This document shows, in pieces, positions 20,025-30,329 of a stretch of 64,000 bases of DNA. How positions within the stretch are numbered: the first letter of the stretch is position 1; each line of letters opens with the position of its first letter. The notes under the pieces were generated by a model. That model did no database searches, was not told where the DNA came from, and saw nothing but the letters and a program-made list of their open reading frames with translations. The position numbers and the translations under genes are program-made. Source of the DNA: Microbacterium oxydans (lineage in GTDB: Bacteria; Actinomycetota; Actinomycetes; Actinomycetales; Microbacteriaceae); the NCBI RefSeq assembly GCF_000956405.1, contig NZ_JYIV01000014.1:21659-85658 (forward strand), read 5' to 3'.

Positions 20025-20938
20025 GCCCGAACGCGGGCTTCTCGCGGCGCGGCTGGCTCCTCTTCGGGGCGATGGCACTGCTGTGGGGAGTGCCGTACCT
20101 GTTCATCAGCGTCGCGGTCGAGTCGTTCTCGCCGCCGGCGATCGTGGCGGGGCGCACCCTCATCGCGGCCCTGCTGCTGTTGCCGTTCGCGATCCGCAGC
20201 GGTGCGCTGCGGGCTGCTCTCAAGCACTGGCCATGGGTGCTCGCGTTCGGCGCGGTCGAGATGGCGGGGCCGTTCGTGCTGCTCGGGCATGCGGAGATGA
20301 CGCTGCCCTCCGGCATGACCGGCCTGCTCGTGGCGACCGTTCCGCTGTTCGCCGCGCTGATCGCCCTGGGTGGTGGCGACCGCCGAGTGCTGCGGCCCGC
20401 ACGCGGCATCGGACTGCTGGTCGGCTTCGTCGGCGTGGCGGTCGTGGTCGCGGGCCCGGGGCTCTTCGGCGGCGAGGTCAGCCTTCTGGCCGCGGGCGAG
20501 GTGCTCCTGGTCGCGGTGCTGTACGCGATCGCACCCTTCATCGTCGCGCGCAAGCTCAACGACGTCCCCTCGCTCGGCACCATCACGCTGTCCCTGCTCA
20601 TGATCGGCATCTTCTACCTGCCGATCGGAGCGCTCACCCAACACGAGGTGCCCACGCTGCCGTCGATCGCCGCGCTCCTCGCGCTCGCGGTGATCTGCAC
20701 GGCCGTGGCCTTCCTGGCGTTCTTCGCGCTCATCCGCGAGGTCGGGCCGGTGCGCGCTCCGCTGTTCACCTACGTGAATCCCGTGGTCGCGATCGTCCTC
20801 GGCGCCATCGTCCTCGCCGAGCCCCTGACTCCCGGCCTGCTGCTCGGCTTCCCGCTGATCATCGTCGGATGCTGGTTCGCCGCCACCGGCGGCCGCCTCC
20901 GTCCGGTCTCGCCCCAGGCGCTCCCGCCCTCGCTCTGA
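20021..20938 (+). CDS. EamA/DMT-family transporter
   Basis: A 305-residue integral membrane protein with about ten helices arranged as two EamA repeats (near 10-140 and 150-290). Diagnostic pieces are [16 protein letters not shown] at the start, [16 protein letters not shown] mid-way, and [20 protein letters not shown] in repeat two. Family members export amino acids, nucleosides or other metabolites; the substrate is unknown. The GTG start overlaps the recR stop by 4 bp. Confidence 0.88.
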   Translation: MSPNAGFSRRGWLLFGAMALLWGVPYLFISVAVESFSPPAIVAGRTLIAALLLLPFAIRSGALRAALKHWPWVLAFGAVEMAGPFVLLGHAEMTLPSGMTGLLVATVPLFAALIALGGGDRRVLRPARGIGLLVGFVGVAVVVAGPGLFGGEVSLLAAGEVLLVAVLYAIAPFIVARKLNDVPSLGTITLSLLMIGIFYLPIGALTQHEVPTLPSIAALLALAVICTAVAFLAFFALIREVGPVRAPLFTYVNPVVAIVLGAIVLAEPLTPGLLLGFPLIIVGCWFAATGGRLRPVSPQALPPSL

Positions 20939-21043
20939 CGCCTGCTCGCCGCGCACCCGGCAGGTGTCACATGCGCGGCGGGGCATACGCGCCGATCGTA
21001 GAATGAGCGTGGGCGGATCCGCCCGTCATCCCAGGGAGTGATC

Positions 21044-22324
21044 GTGGCCCTCATCGTGCAGAAGTACGGCGGCTCGTCCGTCGCCGACGCAGAGAGCATC
21101 AAGCGCGTCGCCAAGCGCATCGTCGACACGCGTCGTGCCGGACACGACGTGGTGGTCGCCGTGAGCGCTATGGGCGACACCACAGACGAACTGCTCGACC
21201 TCGCGAACGAGGTCGCGCCGATCCCGGCACCGCGTGAGCTCGACATGCTGCTCTCCAGCGGAGAGCGCATCTCGATGGCGCTGCTGGCCATGGCGATCCA
21301 CTCGATGGGCTTCGAGGCGCGCTCCTTCACGGGCAGCCAGGCCGGCATGATCACGGACTCCCAGCACGGCGCTGCCCGCATCGTCGATGTGACCCCCGTG
21401 CGTCTGCGCGAAGCCCTCGACGAGGGGGCGATCGTGATCGTGGCGGGATTCCAGGGCTTCAACCGCGACACCCGCGACATCACGACTCTCGGTCGTGGTG
21501 GATCCGACACCACCGCAGTCGCGCTCGCCGCCGCGCTCGACGCCGACGTGTGCGAGATCTACAGCGATGTCGACGGCATCTTCACCGCCGACCCGCGCGT
21601 GATCCCGAAGGCGCAGAAGCTCGATCACGTCTCCAGTGAGGAGATGCTCGAGCTCGCCGCCAACGGGGCCAAGGTGCTGTACATCCGCGCCGTCGAGTAC
21701 GCACGCCGTCACGGTGTCCTCATCCACGCCCGGTCGACGTTCTCGTCGTCCGAGGGCACGTACGTTCTGGGCGAGGGCATGAAGAACCCTCGCGAAGCCG
21801 AGGGAGTAGTCATGGAAGAACCGATCGTCGCCGGCGTCGCCACCGACTTCAGCCAGGCCAAGATCACGGTCGCGGGTGTGCCCGACGTGCCGGGCAAGGC
21901 CGCCGAGATCTTCAAGATCGTCGCGAAGTCGGGCGCCAACGTCGACATGATCGTGCAGAACGTGTCGGCGACCGGACGCACCGACATCTCCTTCACGGTG
22001 CCCAAGGCGGATGCTGCTGCCGCGCTCAAGGCCCTCGCGGGGGAGCAGACCGAGGTCGGGTTCCAGAACCTGATCCACGACGACCAGATCGGCAAGCTCT
22101 CGGTGGTCGGGGCGGGCATGCGCACGCACTCCGGTGTCTCGGCGACGCTCTTCGAGGCGCTGTCCGCCGGAGGCATCAACATCGAGATGATCTCGACCTC
22201 CGAGATCCGCATCTCCGTGGTGCTCCGCGACACCGACCTCACCGAGGCCGCTCGCACCGTGCACACCGCCTACGGGCTCGATGGCGATGCCGAGGCGACA
22301 GTCCACGCCGGCACCGGCCGCTGA
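21044..22324 (+). CDS. lysC: Aspartate kinase
   Basis: A 426-residue aspartate kinase that makes 4-phosphoaspartate for lysine, threonine and methionine. It starts [22 protein letters not shown], has the catalytic domain to about residue 250 ([24 protein letters not shown]), and two ACT domains in the C-terminus that normally bind lysine and threonine. The GTG at 21044 is chosen because AGGGAG sits 5-6 nt before it; a GTG six bases upstream would lack a ribosome site. An in-frame ATG at 21812 with its own AGGGAG could give a separate beta subunit, as known for Corynebacterium. The asd gene follows. Confidence 0.95.
   Translation: MALIVQKYGGSSVADAESIKRVAKRIVDTRRAGHDVVVAVSAMGDTTDELLDLANEVAPIPAPRELDMLLSSGERISMALLAMAIHSMGFEARSFTGSQAGMITDSQHGAARIVDVTPVRLREALDEGAIVIVAGFQGFNRDTRDITTLGRGGSDTTAVALAAALDADVCEIYSDVDGIFTADPRVIPKAQKLDHVSSEEMLELAANGAKVLYIRAVEYARRHGVLIHARSTFSSSEGTYVLGEGMKNPREAEGVVMEEPIVAGVATDFSQAKITVAGVPDVPGKAAEIFKIVAKSGANVDMIVQNVSATGRTDISFTVPKADAAAALKALAGEQTEVGFQNLIHDDQIGKLSVVGAGMRTHSGVSATLFEALSAGGINIEMISTSEIRISVVLRDTDLTEAARTVHTAYGLDGDAEATVHAGTGR
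21801..21814 (+). promoter_or_regulatory. Internal ribosome site and start for an aspartate kinase beta subunit
   Basis: AGGGAG at 21801-21806 precedes an in-frame ATG at 21812 within lysC. The product would be a 170-residue ACT-domain protein starting [17 protein letters not shown], which lines up with the separately translated beta subunit of corynebacterial Ask. The position and spacing are seen directly; use of the start is inferred. Confidence 0.6.
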
Positions 22325-22363
22325 TCTCTGCCAACTTTCGCAGGCTTCCTGCCGCGTCGTCGG

Positions 22364-22429
22364 ATCAGGCGAACGCGTCGCATCAGGCACATGCAGGGCA
22401 GATCAGCCTGATCTCGCCGTATTGCCTGA
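22364..22429. repeat. Cluster of ATCAGGC motifs with a perfect palindrome upstream of asd
   Basis: The lysC-asd gap holds ATCAGGC at 22364 and 22382, the perfect 15-nt palindrome AGATCAG-C-CTGATCT at 22400-22414, and the inverse GCCTGA at 22424. The unit spacing is 18-20 bp, about two helical turns. This layout suggests a set of operator sites for an unknown regulator of asd. A TAGACT box at 22483-22488 could be the asd -10 element, leaving a leader of about 90 nt. Confidence 0.5.
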
Positions 22430-22485
22430 CCCCGCGGATGCCCGAGGCTTCGCGGCATGGCGAGCTCTCCTCCTGGTCGCGGTAG

Positions 22486-23655
<1,170 letters not shown>

Positions 23656-23737
23656 CGGTATCCCCGTCATGTGGAAGCGGTCTGCTGGAACCGGCCGCAT
23701 GGTCGGCGGCAGCGCGCCCGCGAACTAGACTGGCTCG

Positions 23738-25210
23738 GTGACTGAAAACGTCGATGTCGTCCTGATCGGCGGTGGCATCATGAGCGCCACCCTGGGTACT
23801 CTCCTGCACGAGCTGCAGCCGGAGTGGAAGATCGTCGCCTTCGAGCGACTCTCCGAGGTGGCTCAGGAGAGCTCCAACCCGTGGAACAACGCCGGCACGG
23901 GCCACGCCGCCCTGTGCGAGCTGAACTACATGCCCCAGCAGGGCGACGCTCCGCTCGACCCCGCCAAGGCGGTGTCGATCAACGAGCAGTTCCAGCAGAG
24001 CCGTCAGTTCTGGTCGTCTCTGGTGGAGCGGGGCGTGCTCGACGAGCCGTCGACCTTCATCAACGCGACGCCGCACATGACGTTCGTGCGGGGCGAGAAG
24101 GATGTCGCCTACCTCAAGAACCGCTACGAGGTGCTGAAGAAGCAGCCGCTGTTCGCGGGCATCGAGTACAGCGAGGACTCTCGCGTCATCAACAAGTGGG
24201 CTCCGCTGCTCATGCAGCAGCGGCGCAAGGGCGAGCCCTTCGCTGCGACGCGGGTGCCCGCCGGTACCGATGTCGACTTCGGCTCTCTCACGCATCAGCT
24301 CTTCGACCACCTGACCGACGCGGGCGTGTCACTGCGTACGAACCACGAGGTGCGCAGCCTGAAGAAGCAGAAGGACGGCACCTGGCTGGTCAAGTACCGC
24401 AACAGCATCGGACACACCCCGAACGAGGTCAAGGCCCGTTTCGTGTTCGTCGGGGCGGGCGGCTGGGCTCTCAAGCTTCTGCAGAATTCCGGGATTCCTG
24501 AGATCAAGGGCTACGGCGTCTTCCCGATCGGCGGGCAGTTCCTCAAGACCACGAATCCGACCATCGTCGGCCAGCACAAGGCGAAGGTCTATTCGCAGGC
24601 GTCCGTCGGCGCTCCGCCCATGTCGGTCCCGCACCTCGACACCCGTGTCGTCGACGGCGAGGCGTCGCTCATGTTCGGCCCGTTCGCCACCTTCAGCCCG
24701 AAGTTCCTGAAGAACGGTTCGATGCTCGACATCGTCACCCAGGTGCGCCCGCATAACCTGCTTCCCATGCTCCAGGTCGCGGTGAAGAACCCCGATCTCA
24801 TCACGTATCTCGTGAGCGAGCTGCTGAAGAACCATGCCAAGAAGGTCGACAGCCTGCGCACCTTCATGCCCACGGCCAAGGATGAGGACTGGACCCTCAT
24901 CGACGCCGGTCAGCGTGCCCAGGTGATGAAGAAGGACCCGAAGAAGGGTGGCATCCTGCAGTTCGGCACCGAGGTCGTCGCGGCGGCGGACGGTTCCATC
25001 GCAGGTCTGCTGGGGGCATCGCCGGGGGCATCCACGGCCGTCCCGATCATGCTCGACCTGCTCAAGAAGTGCTTCCCGGCGGAGTACCCGGGATGGGAGC
25101 CGGAGCTGCGCGCCCTGATCCCCACCTTCGGGGAGAAGCTGAACGAGAAGCCGGAACTCGCGGAGAAGTCGACCGAAGCCACCGCAGCCGTCCTCGGCAT
25201 CAACGTCTGA
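23738..25210 (+). CDS. mqo: Malate:quinone oxidoreductase
   Basis: A 490-residue peripheral membrane flavoprotein that oxidises malate to oxaloacetate and passes electrons to the quinone pool. The FAD-binding start is VVLIGGGIMSATLGTLLHEL. Further family motifs are SSNPWNNAGTGHAALCELNY and LLGASPGASTAVPIMLDLL near the end. It uses a GTG start. A TCA-cycle role is firm. The thymidine kinase gene follows after 9 bp, probably on the same transcript. Confidence 0.95.
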   Translation: MTENVDVVLIGGGIMSATLGTLLHELQPEWKIVAFERLSEVAQESSNPWNNAGTGHAALCELNYMPQQGDAPLDPAKAVSINEQFQQSRQFWSSLVERGVLDEPSTFINATPHMTFVRGEKDVAYLKNRYEVLKKQPLFAGIEYSEDSRVINKWAPLLMQQRRKGEPFAATRVPAGTDVDFGSLTHQLFDHLTDAGVSLRTNHEVRSLKKQKDGTWLVKYRNSIGHTPNEVKARFVFVGAGGWALKLLQNSGIPEIKGYGVFPIGGQFLKTTNPTIVGQHKAKVYSQASVGAPPMSVPHLDTRVVDGEASLMFGPFATFSPKFLKNGSMLDIVTQVRPHNLLPMLQVAVKNPDLITYLVSELLKNHAKKVDSLRTFMPTAKDEDWTLIDAGQRAQVMKKDPKKGGILQFGTEVVAAADGSIAGLLGASPGASTAVPIMLDLLKKCFPAEYPGWEPELRALIPTFGEKLNEKPELAEKSTEATAAVLGINV

Positions 25211-25219
25211 GGTCGTCCC

Positions 25220-25873
25220 GTGGCGAAGCTCTACTTCCGCTACGGCGCGATGAACTCGGGCAAGTCGACGGCTCTGCTGCAGGCTGCCTACAACTACGAA
25301 GAGCGAGGGCAGCGCGTGCTGCTCGCGAAGCCGGCGATCGACACCAAGGGCGCGTCCGAGATCGAGAGCCGACTGGGCGTCACACGCCGGGTCGATTTCC
25401 TCATCGCCCCCGACGACGATGCGCGCGTGATGTTCGCGAAGCATCGTGAGCGCATGCAGCATGCGGCCGATGAAGAGCTGCTCCCGGAAGGCCCGCGCGA
25501 CGTGGCATGCCTGCTGATCGACGAGGCGCAGTTCCTCACTCCGACCCAGGTGGACGACCTCTTCCGGATCGCGGTCGTGGACGGCATCCCGGTGATCGCC
25601 TACGGGATCCGCAACGACTTTCTCACCCACGCCTTTCCCGGCTCCGCGCGGCTGCTCGCGATCTCGCACTCCCTGGAGGAGCTCAAGACCATCTGCCGCT
25701 GCGGGCGGAAGGCCGTGTTCAACGGCCGCGTGGTCGGCGGGCGCTTCGTGTTCGACGGCGATCAGGTCGCCATCGATGAGGGCGCGACCGGATCGGCGTC
25801 GCCCGAGCTGACCACGTACGAGTCGCTCTGCGGCACCTGCTACCTCGAGGAATCCGGCGGGCGCCTGGGCTGA
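25220..25873 (+). CDS. tdk: Thymidine kinase
   Basis: A 217-residue type II thymidine kinase for deoxythymidine salvage. The P-loop is GAMNSGKSTALLQA, the Walker B-like segment is CLLIDEAQFLTP, and the lid/zinc region has two Cys pairs (CRCGRKAVF and CGTCYLEE). GTG 25220 is the start. The gene lies directly after mqo, and the lactate-type module behind it has its own operators. Confidence 0.95.
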   Translation: MAKLYFRYGAMNSGKSTALLQAAYNYEERGQRVLLAKPAIDTKGASEIESRLGVTRRVDFLIAPDDDARVMFAKHRERMQHAADEELLPEGPRDVACLLIDEAQFLTPTQVDDLFRIAVVDGIPVIAYGIRNDFLTHAFPGSARLLAISHSLEELKTICRCGRKAVFNGRVVGGRFVFDGDQVAIDEGATGSASPELTTYESLCGTCYLEESGGRLG

Positions 25874-25932
25874 GCCTGCCCTCCTTTCACCCGCGCCCCG
25901 CACAGCGGGTGTGCCGTCGACTCTCGTTTGCG

Positions 25933-25970
25933 TGGTCTGACCACACGCGATACTCTGTGGTCAGACCACA
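25933..25970 (+). promoter_or_regulatory. Two FadR-type operators around the regulator promoter
   Basis: TGGTCTGACCA at 25933-25943 and TGGTCAGACCA at 25958-25968 both match the FadR-subfamily consensus TNGTNNNACNA. The second extends to the perfect palindrome TGTGGTCAGACCACA (25956-25970). Centres are 25 bp apart. A GATACT -10-like box sits between them, and AGGAGG follows before the ATG at 25980. Autorepression of the downstream operon is the simple reading. Confidence 0.8.
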
Positions 25971-25979
25971 GGAGGATCG

Positions 25980-26702
25980 ATGGCGGACCAGCCGGCACGC
26001 GCATGGCGACTCGTGCTCGAGCACATCGAACGAGACCTCCTCGACGCGCGTCTCGGTCCGGGCGACCGGCTGCCGTCGGAACGGGACCTCGCCACGGAGC
26101 TCGGAGTCGGGCGATCGAGCGTTCGGGAGGCGTTCCGCGTTCTCGAGGTGATGGGCCTCATCCGCACCGCGACCGGTTCCGGCCCGCAGTCGGGGGCCAT
26201 CGTGATAGCGACGCCGACGGGAGGAATGTCGGCGTTGCTGAGGCTGCAGGTGGCAGCCCAGGGGTTCCCGCTCGACGATGTCGTCCGCACTCGCCTCGTG
26301 CTCGAGGACGCTGTCGTCACCGCGATCGCTGCCGCACCCGAGCGTGACACGAGCCGCGCCCACGAACTGCTCGTCGCGATGGATGGACCGCGGCTCTCGC
26401 CGTCGGAGTTCCTCGCCCTCGACGCCCAGCTGCACCTCGCGCTCGCCGAGGCCAGCGGGAACACGGTCATCGCCGCGATGATGGCAGGCCTGCGTTCCTC
26501 GATCGAGTCCTACGTGCAGGCGGGTGTCGCCACGATCCCGGACTGGGGCGCGATGTCGGCCCGGCTCCGTGCCGAGCACCGTGCACTCGTCGACGCGATC
26601 GACGCCGCCGATGTCGACACCGCGCGCTCCCTGATCCGCACGCACATCACCGGTTACTACACGTCCACGGGCCTCACCCGTGAGATCCACCCCCAGATCT
26701 GA
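25980..26702 (+). CDS. GntR-family regulator, FadR subfamily (LldR-like)
   Basis: A 240-residue regulator with an N-terminal winged helix (about 8-75; [27 protein letters not shown]) and an all-helical FCD effector domain (about 85-230) with the usual His/Asp metal-binding positions, for example [15 protein letters not shown]. It is 10 bp upstream of an FMN-dependent hydroxyacid dehydrogenase, so lactate or a related 2-hydroxyacid is the likely inducer. Two matching operators cover its promoter. Confidence 0.88.
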   Translation: MADQPARAWRLVLEHIERDLLDARLGPGDRLPSERDLATELGVGRSSVREAFRVLEVMGLIRTATGSGPQSGAIVIATPTGGMSALLRLQVAAQGFPLDDVVRTRLVLEDAVVTAIAAAPERDTSRAHELLVAMDGPRLSPSEFLALDAQLHLALAEASGNTVIAAMMAGLRSSIESYVQAGVATIPDWGAMSARLRAEHRALVDAIDAADVDTARSLIRTHITGYYTSTGLTREIHPQI

Positions 26703-26712
26703 GAGGCACATC

Positions 26713-27972
26713 ATGGTGCAGCGCCAGTTCCCGAACCCCGCCGAGCTCCTCGAGCTGATGAAGTTCAAGAAGCCGGAGCTCGACGGCCGCAAGCGACGAC
26801 TGGAGGGTGCACTCACGATCGACGATCTGCGCCTGATCGCCAAGCGGCGCACGCCCAAGGCAGCCTTCGACTACACGGACGGAGCTGCGGAGGGCGAGCT
26901 GTCCCTCACCCGTGCACGCCAGGCTTTCCGCGACGTGGAGTTCCATCCCGGGATCCTGCGACCGGCACCCACCGTCGACACGTCCGTCGAGATCCTCGGC
27001 GGCCCGTCCGCGCTGCCTTTCGGGATCGCGCCGACGGGCTTCACGCGCCTGATGCAGACAGAGGGGGAGACCGCCGGCGCGGGAGCCGCCGCGGCTGCGG
27101 GCATCCCGTTCACGCTCTCCACACTCGGCACCACCTCGATCGAGGGGGTCAAGGCAGCCAACCCCCAGGGGCGCAACTGGTTCCAGCTCTACGTCATGCG
27201 CGATCGCGAGATCTCCTACGAGCTCACCCGCCGTGCGGCTGCGGCGGGCTTCGACACCCTCCAGTTCACGGTCGACACCCCGGTCGCCGGTGCGCGTCTT
27301 CGTGACAAGCGCAACGGTTTCAGCATCCCGCCCCAGCTCACACTCGGCACGATCATCAACGCGATCCCCCGGCCGTGGTGGTGGTACGACTTCCTCACCA
27401 CTCCGAAGCTCGAGTTCGCCTCTCTGAGCACCACCGGTGGCACGGTGGGGGAGCTGCTGGACGCCGCGATGGATCCGACGATCAGCTATGACGATCTCGC
27501 GGTCATCCGCGACATCTGGCCGGGAAAGATCGTGATCAAGGGCGTGCAGAACGTCGAGGACTCGGTGCGTCTGCGCGACGCCGGAGTCGACGGCATCGTC
27601 CTCTCGAACCACGGAGGGCGCCAGCTCGACCGCGCGCCGATCCCGTTCCACCTGCTGCCCGAAGTGCGTCGCGCGGTCGGTGACGACTTCACGGTGATGA
27701 TCGACACCGGCATCATGAACGGTGCCGACATCGTGGCCGCGGTCGCGCTCGGCGCGGACTTCACGCTGATCGGACGGGCCTACCTCTACGGTCTGATGGC
27801 CGGCGGACGTCAGGGCGTCGACCGTACGATCGCGATCCTGCGCAGCGAGATCGAGCGGACGATGCGTCTGCTGGGCGTCGCGTCACTCGCCGAGCTCGAG
27901 CCCGCGCACGTGACCCAGCTCACTCGGCTCGTGCCGGTCGCACGTGCTGCTGCAGAGGCCCGCGTGAGCTGA
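26713..27972 (+). CDS. lldD: FMN-dependent alpha-hydroxyacid dehydrogenase, L-lactate dehydrogenase type
   Basis: A 419-residue (beta/alpha)8 flavoenzyme. It has [37 protein letters not shown], and the active-site motif [14 protein letters not shown] carrying the catalytic His and an Arg. The ATG at 26713 follows GAGAGGCAC; longer starts overlap the regulator gene. Membership of the LldD/glycolate oxidase family is certain; lactate as substrate is inferred from the adjacent LldR-like regulator. It converges on the DUF1295 gene, and no clear terminator lies between. Confidence 0.85.
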   Translation: MVQRQFPNPAELLELMKFKKPELDGRKRRLEGALTIDDLRLIAKRRTPKAAFDYTDGAAEGELSLTRARQAFRDVEFHPGILRPAPTVDTSVEILGGPSALPFGIAPTGFTRLMQTEGETAGAGAAAAAGIPFTLSTLGTTSIEGVKAANPQGRNWFQLYVMRDREISYELTRRAAAAGFDTLQFTVDTPVAGARLRDKRNGFSIPPQLTLGTIINAIPRPWWWYDFLTTPKLEFASLSTTGGTVGELLDAAMDPTISYDDLAVIRDIWPGKIVIKGVQNVEDSVRLRDAGVDGIVLSNHGGRQLDRAPIPFHLLPEVRRAVGDDFTVMIDTGIMNGADIVAAVALGADFTLIGRAYLYGLMAGGRQGVDRTIAILRSEIERTMRLLGVASLAELEPAHVTQLTRLVPVARAAAEARVS

Positions 27973-28007
27973 GGCCCTGCTCGATCGGCGGCGCGCTGAT
28001 CCGGACC

Positions 28008-28850
28008 TCAGGACTGCGTGGCCACTGCGCGCGTGCGCGGCGGCCACGGCACGAGCATCGATGTCGTGCGGCGGTAGTCGGCGTATGCCGGGTACTTCGA
28101 CGCGGTGATCGATTCGGTGAAGATCGTCGAGCCGATGAACAGCACGGTCAGCAGGAAGGGGCCGACGATCGTCGGATTCAGCGCGCCGCCGATGACACCG
28201 GCGCCTCCTGCGACCGCCGCTGTCGCGCCGATCGCGTAGAAGGCCCACCACTGCGCCTGCTCGAAGAAGAAGTTCGGGTGCCTGCTGTAGCGGAACAGGC
28301 CCGTCGTCGCGAAGCCGGGGGCGAGCGTCCCGCCCGCCTTCTTCTTCCGCTGATGGAACACCCACTGCTGTTGATCGGCGATCGTCTCTCCGACCAGGAA
28401 GGCGAGGAATGCGGCCACGAATAGCGAATCCCAGCCGGTGAGCCCAGACGGATTCTGCGCGGCGACGGCCGCCGGCAGCGTGATGAGCACGAGCAGCGCC
28501 ATCTGATAGCAGATGATGAACAGCAGGTTGAAGATCTGGAACTGCCAGGGTCGCATGCGTCCGCGGAGGATCGCCCAGCGGTAGTCCTCCATCCCGGTGT
28601 AGCCGCCCTTGCGGGCGAAGTTGAACGTGAGGCGCGCACCCCACGCCGTCGCGAGCACACCCATCAGGACGACGCGCACCGAGCCCTCGCCGTTCACGAA
28701 GGCACCGGCGACGAAGATCCACACGTAGGCGACGGGGACGATGGACCAGGCGCGATCGACCCAGGAGGTGTCATGGGTGATCAGGGAGAGCACCCAGCAG
28801 ACTGCACTGGAGACTGCGGCGACGACGATGACGATCAGCAGGGCATCCAT
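28008..28850 (-). CDS. DUF1295 membrane protein (steroid 5-alpha-reductase fold)
   Basis: A 280-residue protein with seven to eight membrane helices. The C-terminal half carries the family signature GLFRYSRHPNFFFEQAQWW and KYPAYADYRRTTS, as in isoprenylcysteine methyltransferases and 5-alpha-reductases. A role in lipid reduction is possible, but no substrate is known. It stands alone between the dehydrogenase (convergent) and the HAD gene (same strand, 52 bp upstream). Confidence 0.85.
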   Translation of the reverse strand: MDALLIVIVVAAVSSAVCWVLSLITHDTSWVDRAWSIVPVAYVWIFVAGAFVNGEGSVRVVLMGVLATAWGARLTFNFARKGGYTGMEDYRWAILRGRMRPWQFQIFNLLFIICYQMALLVLITLPAAVAAQNPSGLTGWDSLFVAAFLAFLVGETIADQQQWVFHQRKKKAGGTLAPGFATTGLFRYSRHPNFFFEQAQWWAFYAIGATAAVAGGAGVIGGALNPTIVGPFLLTVLFIGSTIFTESITASKYPAYADYRRTTSMLVPWPPRTRAVATQS

Positions 28851-28902
28851 GACGCCATGCTAGGACCATACGGGGGTGTCGGTCCGCACGACACCACCTG
28901 GA

Positions 28903-29658
28903 TCAGAGCGTCAGCAGAAGCGCGTCGAGCCGGTCGGCGGTGTCTTCCCAGCCTTCCACCGCGATGGAGGGCACGCCGATCGCGAGGACCGGGTAGTCGT
29001 TCCCGCCCTCGTCGAGTCGGTCGCCGTAGAACAGCATGTCGCTGAGCGCGATACCGGTGTGGGCGGCGAGCTGCCGCATGCCGAAGGCCTTGTCGATACC
29101 CGCCTGGGTGATGTCGATGGAGGTCGATCCACCCGAGCGGACCTCGAGGCCGGGCAGACGTGCGGCGACGGCGTCTCGCAGAGCGCTCCGCTTGGCGCCC
29201 GTCGGGTCCCAGTCGTGCTTCGCCTCGCGCGGTGCGCGCTGACCCAGTGCCGAGAACGTGATCTGGGATCCGCGGTCCTCGAGGATCTCGCCCCACGGTT
29301 CGGCCTCCCACAGCCCGAGGCGCTCGGCCTCTTCGCGCAGAGCCGTGAGAGCGGCCTGCTTGTCGACGTCGCTGAGGTCGTGCGCGTAGATCGGTGCGAA
29401 ATCTGCGCCGTCGTGGCGGAGGTAACGGGTGCCGCAGGTCGGCAGGAGGTGCAGCCGCGCGAGGTCTGCGGCATCCGCGTCGCCGAGTCGGGCGACGACC
29501 TGTGAGCGGAACTGTGCTTCGTTGCCGCCGGAGATGATGGCGACGTCGACCGTGCGCAGGAGCGCGCGCAGCAGTTGGGCGATCCTCGGGTCGATCAGAC
29601 CCTTCGAAGGGGCGAGCGTGTCATCGAGGTCGAAGGCGACGAGTGCGGGCGTGGTCAT
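28903..29658 (-). CDS. HAD-IIB family hydrolase
   Basis: A 251-residue HAD phosphatase starting with the nucleophile motif LVAFDLDDTLAPSKG, motif II in VAIISGGNEAQF, and the C-terminal Asp pair in MLFYGDRLDEGGNDYPV. Length and cap type resemble phosphomannomutase or sugar-phosphate phosphatases of the Cof/PMM group. The substrate is unknown. Its ATG overlaps the vanZ-like stop (ATGA), so the two are co-translated. Confidence 0.85.
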   Translation of the reverse strand: MTTPALVAFDLDDTLAPSKGLIDPRIAQLLRALLRTVDVAIISGGNEAQFRSQVVARLGDADAADLARLHLLPTCGTRYLRHDGADFAPIYAHDLSDVDKQAALTALREEAERLGLWEAEPWGEILEDRGSQITFSALGQRAPREAKHDWDPTGAKRSALRDAVAARLPGLEVRSGGSTSIDITQAGIDKAFGMRQLAAHTGIALSDMLFYGDRLDEGGNDYPVLAIGVPSIAVEGWEDTADRLDALLLTL

Positions 29659-30131
29659 AGTGTCTCCAGCCTAGAAGGTGGACGCTGGGAGGGTCTCCGG
29701 GCGAACAGCAGGGTGACGACGACCGCGATGGCGACGCCGAGGATGGCACCCGTCGTGTTGGCCACGACATCGTTCACGGTCGCCGCGCGGTGGGGGAGGG
29801 CTAGGCGCTGCGCCGTCTCGATCATCGCGGAAAGCAACGGACCGACCAGGAGCGCGAGGAACCAGACGCGACGGGGGAGGAGTACGAAGGAGAAGATGCC
29901 GACCGGCACGAAGACGAGCACGTTCGCGAGGATCTCCAGGCGGGTGAAGTCGAGCCACTCCCAGCCGAGACGGTGCGCCGTCGTGAGGACGGCGTCGAGC
30001 AGGGTCGGCATCGAGTCCTCGACTTTAGACGGCGTGAGGGTGAGAGCGGCGAGACTGATGAGGAACGGGACGCTGAGGGCGAGCGCCCACACGCGGGCGA
30101 TACGGCGCGACGGCGGGAGGAGAGAGCTCAT
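29655..30131 (-). CDS. VanZ-family membrane protein
   Basis: A 158-residue protein with four predicted membrane segments and the VanZ signature (LEILANVLVFVPVGIF, LLSAMIETAQRL, TVNDVVANTTGAILG). VanZ proteins are linked to glycopeptide tolerance in enterococci, but most members have no known function. The ATG at 30131 is chosen because GAAGGGA lies at the right distance; the longer frame would run into the tRNA-Pro terminator. It is coupled to the HAD gene. Confidence 0.85.
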   Translation of the reverse strand: MSSLLPPSRRIARVWALALSVPFLISLAALTLTPSKVEDSMPTLLDAVLTTAHRLGWEWLDFTRLEILANVLVFVPVGIFSFVLLPRRVWFLALLVGPLLSAMIETAQRLALPHRAATVNDVVANTTGAILGVAIAVVVTLLFARRPSQRPPSRLETL

Positions 30132-30163
30132 GCGTTCCCTTCGTGCACAGTCCCGGTACAGAG

Positions 30164-30187
30164 AAGGCCGCCCCTGAGGGCGGCCTT
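30164..30187 (-). terminator. Terminator after tRNA-Pro
   Basis: AAGGCCGCCC (30164-30173) pairs with GGGCGGCCTT (30178-30187) around a 4-nt loop. On the minus strand a pyrimidine-rich tail follows, placed directly downstream of tRNA-Pro and before the VanZ gene. Confidence 0.8.
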
Positions 30188-30196
30188 CCGGTGTCA

Positions 30197-30274
<78 letters not shown>

Positions 30275-30329
30275 TTTGCAACCCTCCGAGTCTACAGGGA
30301 AATGCTCTCTGCGCCGAATCGAGGCTGGA

